Positions 15,112 to 21,413 of a stretch of 21,413 bases of DNA are shown here, one piece after another; position 1 is the stretch's first letter; every line of letters begins with the position of its first letter. The DNA is taken from NCBI GenBank assembly GCA_039920165.1, contig JBDSEG010000025.1, positions 1 to 21,413 on the forward strand. Reading direction: 5' to 3'. The notes under the pieces were generated by a model, which was given only the letters and a program-made list of their open reading frames with translations, did no database searches and was not told where the DNA came from. Source of the stretch: JBDSEG01 sp039920165 (lineage in GTDB: Bacteria > Pseudomonadota > Gammaproteobacteria > Burkholderiales > Burkholderiaceae_C). The position numbers and the translations under genes were made by a program.

Positions 15112-16248
15112 TTGCTCTATACCTGCTCGCCCGGCTGCGCCGACCCGCGCCATCGCCACCCCGCCCGAACCGCCCTGGCCAGCGCCGCGCCCAAGATATC
15201 GCGCACGACCGCGGCGGTCGCACGCACCCGTCGCGGCAAGGCGAAGGTGGTCGATCTGCACTGCCACTATCTGAACCCGGCGGTGAATGCGAAAACCGCG
15301 CACCTGAATGCGGCGCAGCACGATATGACGGTCGTCTTCGCCGACGCGCTGACACGCGAGACGAACGTGAAGCAGATGAAGACGCGCGCGCCGAAGCTGA
15401 CCGGCATCGCCGAGCGACTGATCGACATGGACCGGATGGGCATCGACATGCAGGCGGTGTGCCCGGCTCCTTACCACTTCTTCTATTTCACCGAGCCCGG
15501 ATACGGCGCCGAGCTCGCGCGCGATGTGAACGAGGGCATCGCACAACTGGTGGCCGATACGCCGGACCGCTTCGTCGGCCTTGGCACGGTGCCGCTGCAG
15601 GACAGCGAGCTCGCCGTGCGCGAGCTCGAGCACTGCGTCAAGACGCTGGGCATGCGCGGGATCGAGATCTGCACCAACGTGAATGGCAAGGAGTTGACCG
15701 ACCCGGGCCTGAAGCTCGAGAAATTCTTCGCCCGCTGCGAGCAGCTCGGGGTGCTGATCTTCATGCACCCGCTCGGCTTCACGCAGGCCGACCGGCTGAC
15801 GCACCACTATTTCAACAATGTGATCGGCAACCCGCTCGATTCGTCGGTCGCGGTCTCGCACCTGATCTTCGACGGCGTGATGGCGCGCCATCCCAAGCTG
15901 AAGGTGATGGTCGCGCACGGCGGCGGCTTCATCGCCCACTACTGGGGGCGCATGGACCACGCGTGGCGCGCGCGTGCCGATTGCCGCACGGTCATCAAGC
16001 GCAAGCCTTCGAGCTATCTCGAGCGCTTCTATTTCGACACCATCACGCACGACCCGCAGATGCTGGCGCGGCTGATCGAGCGCTTCGGCGCCGACCACGT
16101 GGTACTGGGCACCGACTACCCCTACGACATGGGCGACGAAGATCCGCTGGGAATGCTGGCGCAGGTCAAGCGGCTGCCGGCCGCAGCGCGCGACCTGGTG
16201 GCGGGCGGCAATGCCGCGCGGTTGCTCGGCATCAAGCCAGCTCGCTGA
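15112..16248 (+). CDS. ACMSD-type amidohydrolase/decarboxylase
   Basis: This 378-residue metal-dependent TIM-barrel enzyme belongs to the amidohydrolase-2 family, which includes ACMSD, gamma-resorcylate decarboxylase and related decarboxylases or hydratases of aromatic breakdown. Ligands are visible as His50 and His52 (DLHCHY), His219 (FMHPLG), His269 (VAHGGG) and Asp335 (GTDYPYD). Their spacing closely matches the His9, His11, His177, His228 and Asp294 set of Pseudomonas ACMSD. The start is a TTG at 15112 with AGGAG at 15101-15105, 6 bases upstream; no ATG exists before the metal motif. This gives an unusual 45-residue N-terminal leader (LYTCSPGCADPRHR, then a Ser/Ala/Arg-rich segment). It opens the + strand catabolic operon, 32 bases before the next gene. 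Decarboxylase versus hydrolase activity is not resolved. Confidence 0.85.
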   Translation: MLYTCSPGCADPRHRHPARTALASAAPKISRTTAAVARTRRGKAKVVDLHCHYLNPAVNAKTAHLNAAQHDMTVVFADALTRETNVKQMKTRAPKLTGIAERLIDMDRMGIDMQAVCPAPYHFFYFTEPGYGAELARDVNEGIAQLVADTPDRFVGLGTVPLQDSELAVRELEHCVKTLGMRGIEICTNVNGKELTDPGLKLEKFFARCEQLGVLIFMHPLGFTQADRLTHHYFNNVIGNPLDSSVAVSHLIFDGVMARHPKLKVMVAHGGGFIAHYWGRMDHAWRARADCRTVIKRKPSSYLERFYFDTITHDPQMLARLIERFGADHVVLGTDYPYDMGDEDPLGMLAQVKRLPAAARDLVAGGNAARLLGIKPAR

Positions 16249-16280
16249 CCTCCGCTCGCTGAACTGCGCACGGACTCGAG

Positions 16281-17294
16281 ATGGCATCCGCCCACGCCGC
16301 CTTGCCGGTTGCCGTCGTCGGACTCGGCTGGTGGGGTCGCACCCTCGTCGACCTGATGCGCGACAGCGCAAAGCTGCGCGCGGTTCGCGTCGCCGACGTG
16401 GACCCGCGTGGGCAGGCCTTCGCGGACCAGCGCGGCATCGCCTTCTCGTCGAGCTTCGACGCGGTGCTGGCCGATGCTGCGGTGCATGGCGTCGTGCTTT
16501 GCACGCCGCACACGCAGCACACCGACCAGATCGTGGCGGCCGCTCGCGCCGGCAAGCACGTCTTCTGCGAGAAGCCGCTCTCGATGACGCGGGCCGATTC
16601 GCTGCGCGCGGTCGCCGCCGTCGACGCGGCAGGGGTCGCGCTTGCGGTCGGCCACGAGAAGCGCTTCGAGCCGCCAATCCTCGAGCTCATGGCCTTGATC
16701 GATTCGGGCACGCTCGGAACGCCGCTGCAGGTCGAGGCCAACTTCAGCCAAGACAAGTTTCTCGCGCTCGCGCCCGACAACTGGCGCCTGTCGGGCACGG
16801 AAGCGCCGGCCGGCCCGATGACCGCCACCGGCATCCACCTGCTCGATCTCGCGGTCGGCGTCTTCGGCGAAGCCGAGACGGTGCTGGCGCGCGTTGCTCA
16901 ACTCGGCAGCAGTCTCACGAACGGCGATACGCTGGCCGCGCTCGTCGGCTTCAGGCGCGGCGGGCATGCGCTCATCAGCGCGATCCTCGCCACGCCGTTC
17001 GCCGGCCGCTTCGCCGTTTACGGCTCCAAGGGCTGGGCCGAGGTGCGCGACAAGTCGCATCCCGAGGCACCGACCGGCTGGACCCTGACCACCAGCCTGC
17101 GCGGCGAAAGCGCGGTCGCGATCGACATCCCGGCCGAGCCGGCCGCGCTGCACAACCTCGAAGCCTTTGCCGACGCCGCGCTGGGCCGCGCGCCCTATCC
17201 CGTGCCACGCCACCAGATGATCGCCACCGTGAGCGCGCTCGAAGCGGTATTCCGCTCGGCGCGCAGCGGTGCGATCGAGCGCGTCGAGGGCTGA
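16281..17294 (+). CDS. Gfo/Idh/MocA-family NAD(P)-dependent oxidoreductase
   Basis: This 337-residue dehydrogenase has an N-terminal Rossmann domain with GLGWWG at 14-19 and the family's EKPLS segment at 97-101, where Lys98 is the conserved catalytic or cofactor-contacting lysine. The C-terminal alpha/beta domain carries GHEKRFEPP and the TGIHLLDLAVG block, whose His is a typical active-site residue. Members oxidise or reduce sugars, inositols, trans-dihydrodiols and other hydroxy compounds. In this cluster a role on a cyclic hydroxylated intermediate is plausible but unproven. It lies 32 bases after the amidohydrolase and only 4 bases before the flavin reductase start, so it is part of the same operon. 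Its own ribosome site is weak. Confidence 0.87.
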   Translation: MASAHAALPVAVVGLGWWGRTLVDLMRDSAKLRAVRVADVDPRGQAFADQRGIAFSSSFDAVLADAAVHGVVLCTPHTQHTDQIVAAARAGKHVFCEKPLSMTRADSLRAVAAVDAAGVALAVGHEKRFEPPILELMALIDSGTLGTPLQVEANFSQDKFLALAPDNWRLSGTEAPAGPMTATGIHLLDLAVGVFGEAETVLARVAQLGSSLTNGDTLAALVGFRRGGHALISAILATPFAGRFAVYGSKGWAEVRDKSHPEAPTGWTLTTSLRGESAVAIDIPAEPAALHNLEAFADAALGRAPYPVPRHQMIATVSALEAVFRSARSGAIERVEG

Positions 17295-17298
17295 CCCG

Positions 17299-18438
17299 AT
17301 GCGCGCGGCCGACGAAATGAGCTTGCAGTCGCCCCCTTTCGACGCCCGCGAACTTCGCGATGTGCTGGGCGCCTTCGTCACCGGCGTGACGGTGATCACC
17401 GCGCTCGACCGCGACGGCAAGCCGCACGGCCTCACGGCCAACTCGTTCAGCTCGGTCTCGCTCGATCCACCGCTCGTTCTGTGGAGCCAGTCTCTCAATG
17501 CGCCGAGCCATCCGGTCTTCCTTGAGGCCGAGCGCTTCGTCGTCAATATCCTGGCCGACGACCAGGTCGATATTTCCGCCCGTTTCGCACGCGGCGGGGA
17601 TGGCAAATCGGCCGACAAATTCACCGGCTGCGCGACCCTGCCGGGGCTCGGCGGCGTGCCGCTGATTCGCGGCTGCGCGGCCTACCTCGAATGCAGGCGC
17701 ATCGACAGTTTTCCGGGCGGCGACCACCGCGTCTTTCTCGGCCGGGTCGAGCGCATCGAGCGCAGCGGCAGCGCGTCGCTGGTGTTCGGCGGCGGTCGCT
17801 ATCTGGTCGCCCAGCCGCACGACATGGGCAGCGCCGCGGGCGCGCCGCGCGGCGCCAATATCGCCCGGCTGCAGGCGATCCGCGTGGCCACGCGCGCGCT
17901 CGTCGATCTGTCGGCCGAGCTCGACGCGACGCTCGGGCTCGGCGTATGGGGCAACAAGGGGCCGACCATGGTGCGCTGGCAGGAGTCGTCGCAGCCGATC
18001 AGCGAGAACCTGCGCACCGGACTCGTCCTGCCGGTGCTGACATCGGCCACCGGCCTGGCGTTCGCCGCGTGGTTACCGCAAGCGCTCAGCGCCCCTTTCG
18101 TCGAGGCCGAACTGGCCGGCACCGCCGACCCGGTGGCCGTGGCAGATGACTTCGCGCAGCGCCTAGCGTCGATCCGCCGTGACGGGCTGGTGCGGCTCGC
18201 CGGCAGCCGCGCCTTCGAAGATTGGTACGGCACGACGATCAACGCCCTCAGCGTGCCGGTCTTCGAGACCGGCGGCGCGATGGTGCTGGCGCTCACCGCG
18301 ATCGGGGCTGCGGACCGGCTCGATCTCGCGGAGGCCGGCCAGCTCGTCACGGGCTTGCGCGGGACTGCTGCCGAACTGACCCGCAAACTCTCGGCGGCAG
18401 CGCCTGCCGCAACGCCATCCCAGGAGCAACCGCGATGA
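17299..18438 (+). CDS. Flavin reductase fused to IclR-type effector-binding domain
   Basis: This 379-residue two-domain protein has a flavin reductase (HpaC-like) domain at about 15-175, with the FVTGVTVITA start, GLTANSFSSVSLDPPLV and the GDHRVFLGRV block that contacts flavin and NAD(P)H. Residues about 205-365 resemble the ligand-binding domain of IclR regulators: LRTGLVLPVLTSATGLAFAAWLP (in two blocks), then a GLVRLAGSRAFEDWYGTTI segment, SVPVFETGGAMVLALTAIG and a closing helix. The IclR winged-helix DNA-binding domain is absent. ATG 17299 is favoured by GAGGG at 17286-17290; ATG 17317 is an alternative. The stop overlaps the monooxygenase ATG. By analogy with the C1 reductase of 4-hydroxyphenylacetate hydroxylase, the extra domain may bind substrate and speed flavin reduction. 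Confidence 0.88.
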   Translation: MRAADEMSLQSPPFDARELRDVLGAFVTGVTVITALDRDGKPHGLTANSFSSVSLDPPLVLWSQSLNAPSHPVFLEAERFVVNILADDQVDISARFARGGDGKSADKFTGCATLPGLGGVPLIRGCAAYLECRRIDSFPGGDHRVFLGRVERIERSGSASLVFGGGRYLVAQPHDMGSAAGAPRGANIARLQAIRVATRALVDLSAELDATLGLGVWGNKGPTMVRWQESSQPISENLRTGLVLPVLTSATGLAFAAWLPQALSAPFVEAELAGTADPVAVADDFAQRLASIRRDGLVRLAGSRAFEDWYGTTINALSVPVFETGGAMVLALTAIGAADRLDLAEAGQLVTGLRGTAAELTRKLSAAAPAATPSQEQPR

Positions 18439-19529
18439 AACTCGGCACCTTCATGATGCCTCTGCACCCGCTCGACCGGGTCCCGAGCCAGACCCTGGCC
18501 GAGGACCGCGAGGCGATCCTGCTGGCCGACCGACTGGGCTACTGCGAGGCGTATGTCGGCGAGCACGTCACCGACATCGCGGAGAACGTGACCTCGAGCC
18601 TGATGTTTCTGGCCAGCCTCGCGCACGCGACCACGAACATCGTGCTCGGCAGCGGGACGCTGAACCTGCCCAACACGCACCCGGCGGCGGTCGCGGCGCA
18701 GGTGGCGATGCTCGACCACATGCTCGAGGGCCGCTTCATCATGGGCATCAGCCCGGGCGGCCTGATGTCAGACGCCGAGGTCTTCGGCAACTACCAGAAG
18801 AACCGCAACGCGATGTTCATCGAGAGCATCAACATGGTGCTCGACATCTGGGCCGGCGAGGCGCCGTACGACCTGCAAGGCGAGTTCTTCAAGGTCTCGA
18901 CCAAGCAGACCTCGATCATCGAGATCGGTCAGGGCGCGATCCTGAAACCCTATCAGCGCCCGCATCCGCGCATCGTCGGCACCGCGGTCGCGCCGTTCTC
19001 GCAAGGCGTGACCGAGATGGCCAAGCGCGGCTGGCAGCCGATCTCGGCCAACTTCCTGCTGCCCGAGTGGGTGAAGACACACTGGCCCAAATATGTCGAG
19101 GGCCGCAGCGCGGTCGGCGCGCAGGCGTCGGCGTCGGAGTGGCGCATCGCGAAATCGATCTTCGTCGCCGACGACGAGGCGACGGCGCAGCGCTACGGCC
19201 GTGGACCCGACGGCCCGTACCATTTCTATTTCAAGCAGCTGGTACGCAAGCTCGTCGGCTTCGCCGGCCGCTCGAATCTTTTCAAGCTCGACGCGAGCCA
19301 GCCCGACAACGAGATCACTCCGGACTATGTGACCACCAAGTTGGTCATCGCCGGAACGGTCGACAGCGTGGTCGAGCAGTTGCTCGCATTTCGCGAGCAG
19401 GTCGGTGATTTCGGCACTCTGCTGTATGCGTGCCACGACTGGATCGATCCGGAACTGGGCAAGCGATCGATGCAGCTGATGGCCGAGCAGGTGATGCCGC
19501 GTTTGAATGCGGCGATTGGGAAGGCGTGA
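18435..19529 (+). CDS. Luciferase-like (LLM) flavin-dependent monooxygenase
   Basis: This 364-residue TIM-barrel oxygenase of the bacterial luciferase/LimB group uses reduced FMN supplied by a partner reductase. The N-terminus MKLGTFMMPLHP, the EHVTDIAEN segment, GSGTLNLPNTHPAAVAAQVAMLD (in two blocks), and EGRFIMGISPGGLMSDAEVFG are characteristic of LLM monooxygenases of the limonene monooxygenase-like branch. The ATG overlaps the reductase stop (ATGA) and has AGGAG at 18422-18426 with 8-base spacing, so reductase and oxygenase are made together as a two-component system. Likely reactions are hydroxylation, epoxidation or Baeyer-Villiger-type oxygen insertion on a hydrophobic substrate; sequence alone does not choose. 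It is followed 2 bases later by the dehydrogenase gene. Confidence 0.9.
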   Translation: MKLGTFMMPLHPLDRVPSQTLAEDREAILLADRLGYCEAYVGEHVTDIAENVTSSLMFLASLAHATTNIVLGSGTLNLPNTHPAAVAAQVAMLDHMLEGRFIMGISPGGLMSDAEVFGNYQKNRNAMFIESINMVLDIWAGEAPYDLQGEFFKVSTKQTSIIEIGQGAILKPYQRPHPRIVGTAVAPFSQGVTEMAKRGWQPISANFLLPEWVKTHWPKYVEGRSAVGAQASASEWRIAKSIFVADDEATAQRYGRGPDGPYHFYFKQLVRKLVGFAGRSNLFKLDASQPDNEITPDYVTTKLVIAGTVDSVVEQLLAFREQVGDFGTLLYACHDWIDPELGKRSMQLMAEQVMPRLNAAIGKA

Positions 19530-19531
19530 GC

Positions 19532-20506
19532 ATGGCCACCCGATCGACAACACGGTCAAAAAGCCTCGCAGCCGGCTCTGCCCAATCGGTCGGCGTCATC
19601 GGCCTCGGCATCATGGGTTCGGCGATGGCCGCCAACCTCGTCAAGGCGGGCTTCATGGTGAGCGGCTACGACCCGGTCGCCAAGGCGCGCGGGCGGCTGA
19701 CCAAGGCCGGCGGCACGGCATGCGCCGATATCGGCGAAGTGGCTCGCCGCTGCAAGCACATCGTCCTGTCGCTGCCGAGCGTGGCCGCACTCGAGCAGGT
19801 GTGCGCCGAGCTGATCGCATCGGGCGCGCAAGGCCTCGTCGTCGCCGAGACCAGCACCTTGCCCGAGACCGCCAAGGTGCAGGCGCTGAACGTCCTCGCG
19901 TCGCACGCCATCCTGCTGCTCGACTGCCCGCTGTCGGGCACCGGGGCGCAGGCGTTGACGCGCGACCTGGCGGTGTATGCGAGCGGCGACGCGCGCGCCA
20001 TCAAGTCCTTCGCGCCGGTCTTCGACGGCTTCGCCCGCGTCCGCTACGACGTCGGCAGCTTCGGCAAGGGCATGCGCATGAAGCTCGTCGCGAACCTGCT
20101 GGTCGCGATCCACAATGTCTCCGCCGCCGAGGCGCTGCTGATGGGTTCACGCTGCGGGCTCGCCCCGAAGCTCGTTGTCAAGGTCGTCGCCGACGGCGCC
20201 GGTGGCTCTCGCATGCTGAGCGTACGCGGCCCGATGATGGTCGCAAGGTCGTGGGGCGACGCGACCATGAAGGTCTCGACCTGGCAAAAGGATATGCGCC
20301 TTATCAACGATGCGCTGCAGGCGAGCGATACGCCGGCCCCGCTGTTCGCCGCCTGCATGCCGATCTACAACGCCGCGATGGCGCTCGGGCACGGCGCCGA
20401 CGACACCGCGGCGGTCTATTCGGTGCTTGAGCACATGATGGGCACGGCGCCGAAACCCACCCGACGGGCAGGTTCGCGAGCAAAAAAAGAAACCCGTGCT
20501 CGATGA
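19532..20506 (+). CDS. NAD(P)-dependent beta-hydroxyacid dehydrogenase family enzyme (second copy)
   Basis: This 324-residue member of the 3-hydroxyisobutyrate dehydrogenase-like family has an 18-residue basic leader before the Rossmann strand. The cofactor motif is GVIGLGIMG (21-29), the substrate segment is DCPLSGTG (131-138) and the catalytic Lys184 is in MRMKLVANLL, with Asn188 four residues on. The C-terminal helical domain ends in a basic, disordered tail (PTRRAGSRAKKETRAR). GGAAGG at 19519-19524 precedes ATG 19532. It closes the + strand operon. It shares only the fold-level motifs with the divergent enzyme at 14135-15025 and has a different substrate loop, so the pair is not a recent tandem duplication. 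Confidence 0.87.
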   Translation: MATRSTTRSKSLAAGSAQSVGVIGLGIMGSAMAANLVKAGFMVSGYDPVAKARGRLTKAGGTACADIGEVARRCKHIVLSLPSVAALEQVCAELIASGAQGLVVAETSTLPETAKVQALNVLASHAILLLDCPLSGTGAQALTRDLAVYASGDARAIKSFAPVFDGFARVRYDVGSFGKGMRMKLVANLLVAIHNVSAAEALLMGSRCGLAPKLVVKVVADGAGGSRMLSVRGPMMVARSWGDATMKVSTWQKDMRLINDALQASDTPAPLFAACMPIYNAAMALGHGADDTAAVYSVLEHMMGTAPKPTRRAGSRAKKETRAR

Positions 20507-20591
20507 TCCAGGGACTCCGTTGGGCTCGATACAAACGAGTTCTGGTGGGGTGGGGTCAATCTAACAACTCGCGGGACTGCGCCCACGACGG

Positions 20592-20780
20592 CGCCAGCGA
20601 ATCTTGGCCGTGGCATGGTCGGCAGAACAAGAGGTGGAACTCGACCCGGACGGCGTAACGGTGAGTCTGCACGTGAAGGAAGATTCCGCGGAGCCCATGC
20701 CGCTGGGCCTCGGTTGGCACCCGTTATTGCCGCCGGTGCACCCAGTGCATTGCGGCGTCCCGGCCCCGATCAGCCGTTGA
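20592..20780 (+). pseudogene. Aldose 1-epimerase remnant
   Basis: An open stretch of 62 codons without a usable start ends at TGA 20778-20780. Its first 45 or so codons read AWSAEQEVELDPDGVTVSL, then HVKEDSAEPMPLGLGWHPLLP. The WHP after a P-x-G-x-G run is the hallmark of galactose mutarotase-like proteins, and the preceding strand pattern also fits. A full member is about 280-350 residues, so most of the gene is gone; the last 15 codons look unrelated. It sits between the catabolic operon and an insertion sequence, in a low-density zone. Confidence 0.55.
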
Positions 20781-20880
20781 AGAGCGCAGAGCCAGCTACC
20801 GAACGACAGGTTGGCGTCGCTTCCGATCGGCAAAGGGAGACCGATGAGTGCGGTTCGCGAGCAGAGCGCGACCGCTCGGC

Positions 20881-20955
20881 TCAGCGCAGGCCGAAGTAGC
20901 CCGCGACGAACAATACGATGACAACCAAGCCTACGAGCCAGATGATTCTGTTCAC
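20881..20955 (-). CDS. 24-residue single-span membrane protein
   Basis: A GTG start at 20955 is followed by 24 codons and TGA. The peptide is NRIIWLVGLVVIVLFVAGYF plus GLR: one hydrophobic helix flanked by Asn-Arg at the start and Arg at the end. The ribosome site AAGGA (complement of 20963-20967) lies 7 bases upstream, which is unusually good for such a short frame. Very short proteins of this design, ending in FGLR and with a VVIVL core, recur in Burkholderiales and other proteobacteria as uncharacterised membrane proteins. No function is known. It stands alone on the - strand amid decayed sequence, so its survival with start, ribosome site and stop intact is notable. Confidence 0.62.
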   Translation of the reverse strand: MNRIIWLVGLVVIVLFVAGYFGLR

Positions 20956-21289
20956 GATTGAGTCCTTGGCCGCGCCGGCTTGCGAACCTCGCAGCAGTAG
21001 ACGGCCCAAATCATTCTACCGAGATCCCGTCCAACCTCCGTGCGTTCCCGAGCAGTGGGAAGCGGCGATGTGCTGCAGGCGAGGGCCTGCGCCGCCGCGT
21101 CGCCTGGATTGACCGGGTAGCGCTTGGCTTCGACAACGGCCAGCGAACCGGCCATGGCGATCACACAGCACTTGCTCATTCGATGCGATTGCCATGGTCA
21201 TCAAGGATCAGCGCTCGCGCGCACCCGACGCCTCGGACCAGAGCCCGGCGAATTGGTAGGAGAGCTCGCGGTGGAGTCGCACGGACAGC
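20956..21289. other. Stretch without a recognisable gene
   Basis: Apart from the ribosome site of the 24-residue protein at its left edge, nothing here is recognised. On the - strand a 75-codon frame (start 21179) overlaps the small gene's upstream region but has no ribosome site and no family features. GC content and lack of conserved blocks suggest decayed or regulatory DNA next to the insertion sequence. Confidence 0.4.
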
Positions 21290-21317
21290 GAGCCTGTCCG
21301 GAATTTTGTGTGCGAGG
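21290..21317. mobile_element. Probable left end of an IS256-family insertion sequence
   Basis: About 50 bases before the transposase start, the sequence GAGCCTGTCCGGAATTTTGT begins. It has the AT-rich GGAATTTTGTG pattern seen in terminal inverted repeats of proteobacterial IS256-type elements. Only one end is in the window, so neither the mirror repeat nor a target duplication can be verified and the outer boundary is approximate. CGGACAG (21282-21288) and CTGTCCG (21294-21300) also face each other across this edge. Confidence 0.5.
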
Positions 21318-21342
21318 CATAGCATGACCAAAAGGAGCATGT

Positions 21343-21413
21343 ATGCCTACCAAGAGGAAGACCACGATGGCGGCCGAGGCCGCGCTGGCGGCGATGCCGT
21401 CGATTCCCAAGGA
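21343..21413 (+). CDS. IS256-family transposase, N-terminal start (cut by window end)
   Basis: The ATG at 21343 has AAGGAG at 21332-21337 with 5-base spacing. The first 23 codons read PTKRKTTMAAEAAL then AAMPSIPKE, running off the window. A Lys/Ala-rich start followed by a PSIPKE segment is typical of DDE transposases of the IS256 (mutator-like) family in Burkholderiales, whose next residues usually read LIDQ. The upstream candidate terminal repeat agrees. Whether the full transposase is intact cannot be seen. The call rests on a short segment. Confidence 0.6.
   Translation, partial: MPTKRKTTMAAEAALAAMPSIPK

Noticed and set aside
17299..18438. The fusion protein as a DNA-binding IclR regulator
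   Set aside because: No winged-helix domain is present; the N-terminal half is a complete flavin reductase.
21016..21204. Two overlapping - strand frames (starts 21204 and 21179) as genes
   Set aside because: They have no ribosome site, no family features and conflicting frames over the same DNA.

Overview
The window is a GC-rich, densely packed stretch of bacterial chromosome, most likely from a betaproteobacterium of the order Burkholderiales. This is an inference from the gene families, from the many ATGA/GTGA stop-start overlaps, and from a dispersed repeat of the kind common in that group. No rRNA, tRNA or CRISPR array was seen. The two ends differ: the left end is a tight signalling operon, while the right end (20507 onward) is a low-density decay zone running into an insertion sequence.

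Layout. (1) 1-2702, + strand: the C-terminal tail of a hybrid histidine kinase, a CheR-type methyltransferase lacking its N-terminus, a receiver-less CheB-type methylesterase and a receiver-histidine kinase. The kinase tail and CheR meet at a frame-breaking junction near base 266. (2) 2699-9058, + strand: a DUF1028 protein translationally coupled to two ATPases, then a periplasmic binding protein and two permeases, making a complete Dpp/Opp-type ABC importer. A hairpin repeat lies between the ATPases and the binding protein. (3) 9171-9623: a PA2169-type four-helix-bundle protein. (4) 9643-13639: a dispersed hairpin repeat, a decayed PQQ-type sugar (sorbosone) dehydrogenase, an intact di-haem cytochrome c, and on the - strand a two-subunit molybdenum hydroxylase (2Fe-2S subunit plus Tat-exported molybdopterin subunit) converging on the cytochrome. 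(5) 13747-14133: a small membrane protein of unknown role.

(6) 14135-20506 is the most interesting part, a probable catabolic cluster around a divergent promoter. On the - strand is one beta-hydroxyacid dehydrogenase-type enzyme. On the + strand are an ACMSD-type amidohydrolase/decarboxylase, a Gfo/Idh dehydrogenase, a flavin reductase fused to an IclR-type effector-binding domain, a luciferase-like (LLM) flavin monooxygenase and a second beta-hydroxyacid dehydrogenase-type enzyme. The reductase and monooxygenase overlap by four bases and form a likely two-component oxygenase. The fusion suggests that substrate binding may gate reduced-flavin supply, as in the C1 reductase of 4-hydroxyphenylacetate hydroxylase. 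The natural substrate cannot be read from sequence. The DUF1028/ABC importer upstream could feed such a pathway, but nothing proves it.

(7) 20507-21413: an aldose 1-epimerase remnant, a 24-residue membrane protein on the - strand with a clear ribosome site, about 330 bases with nothing recognised, and the left end of an IS256-family element whose transposase runs off the window.
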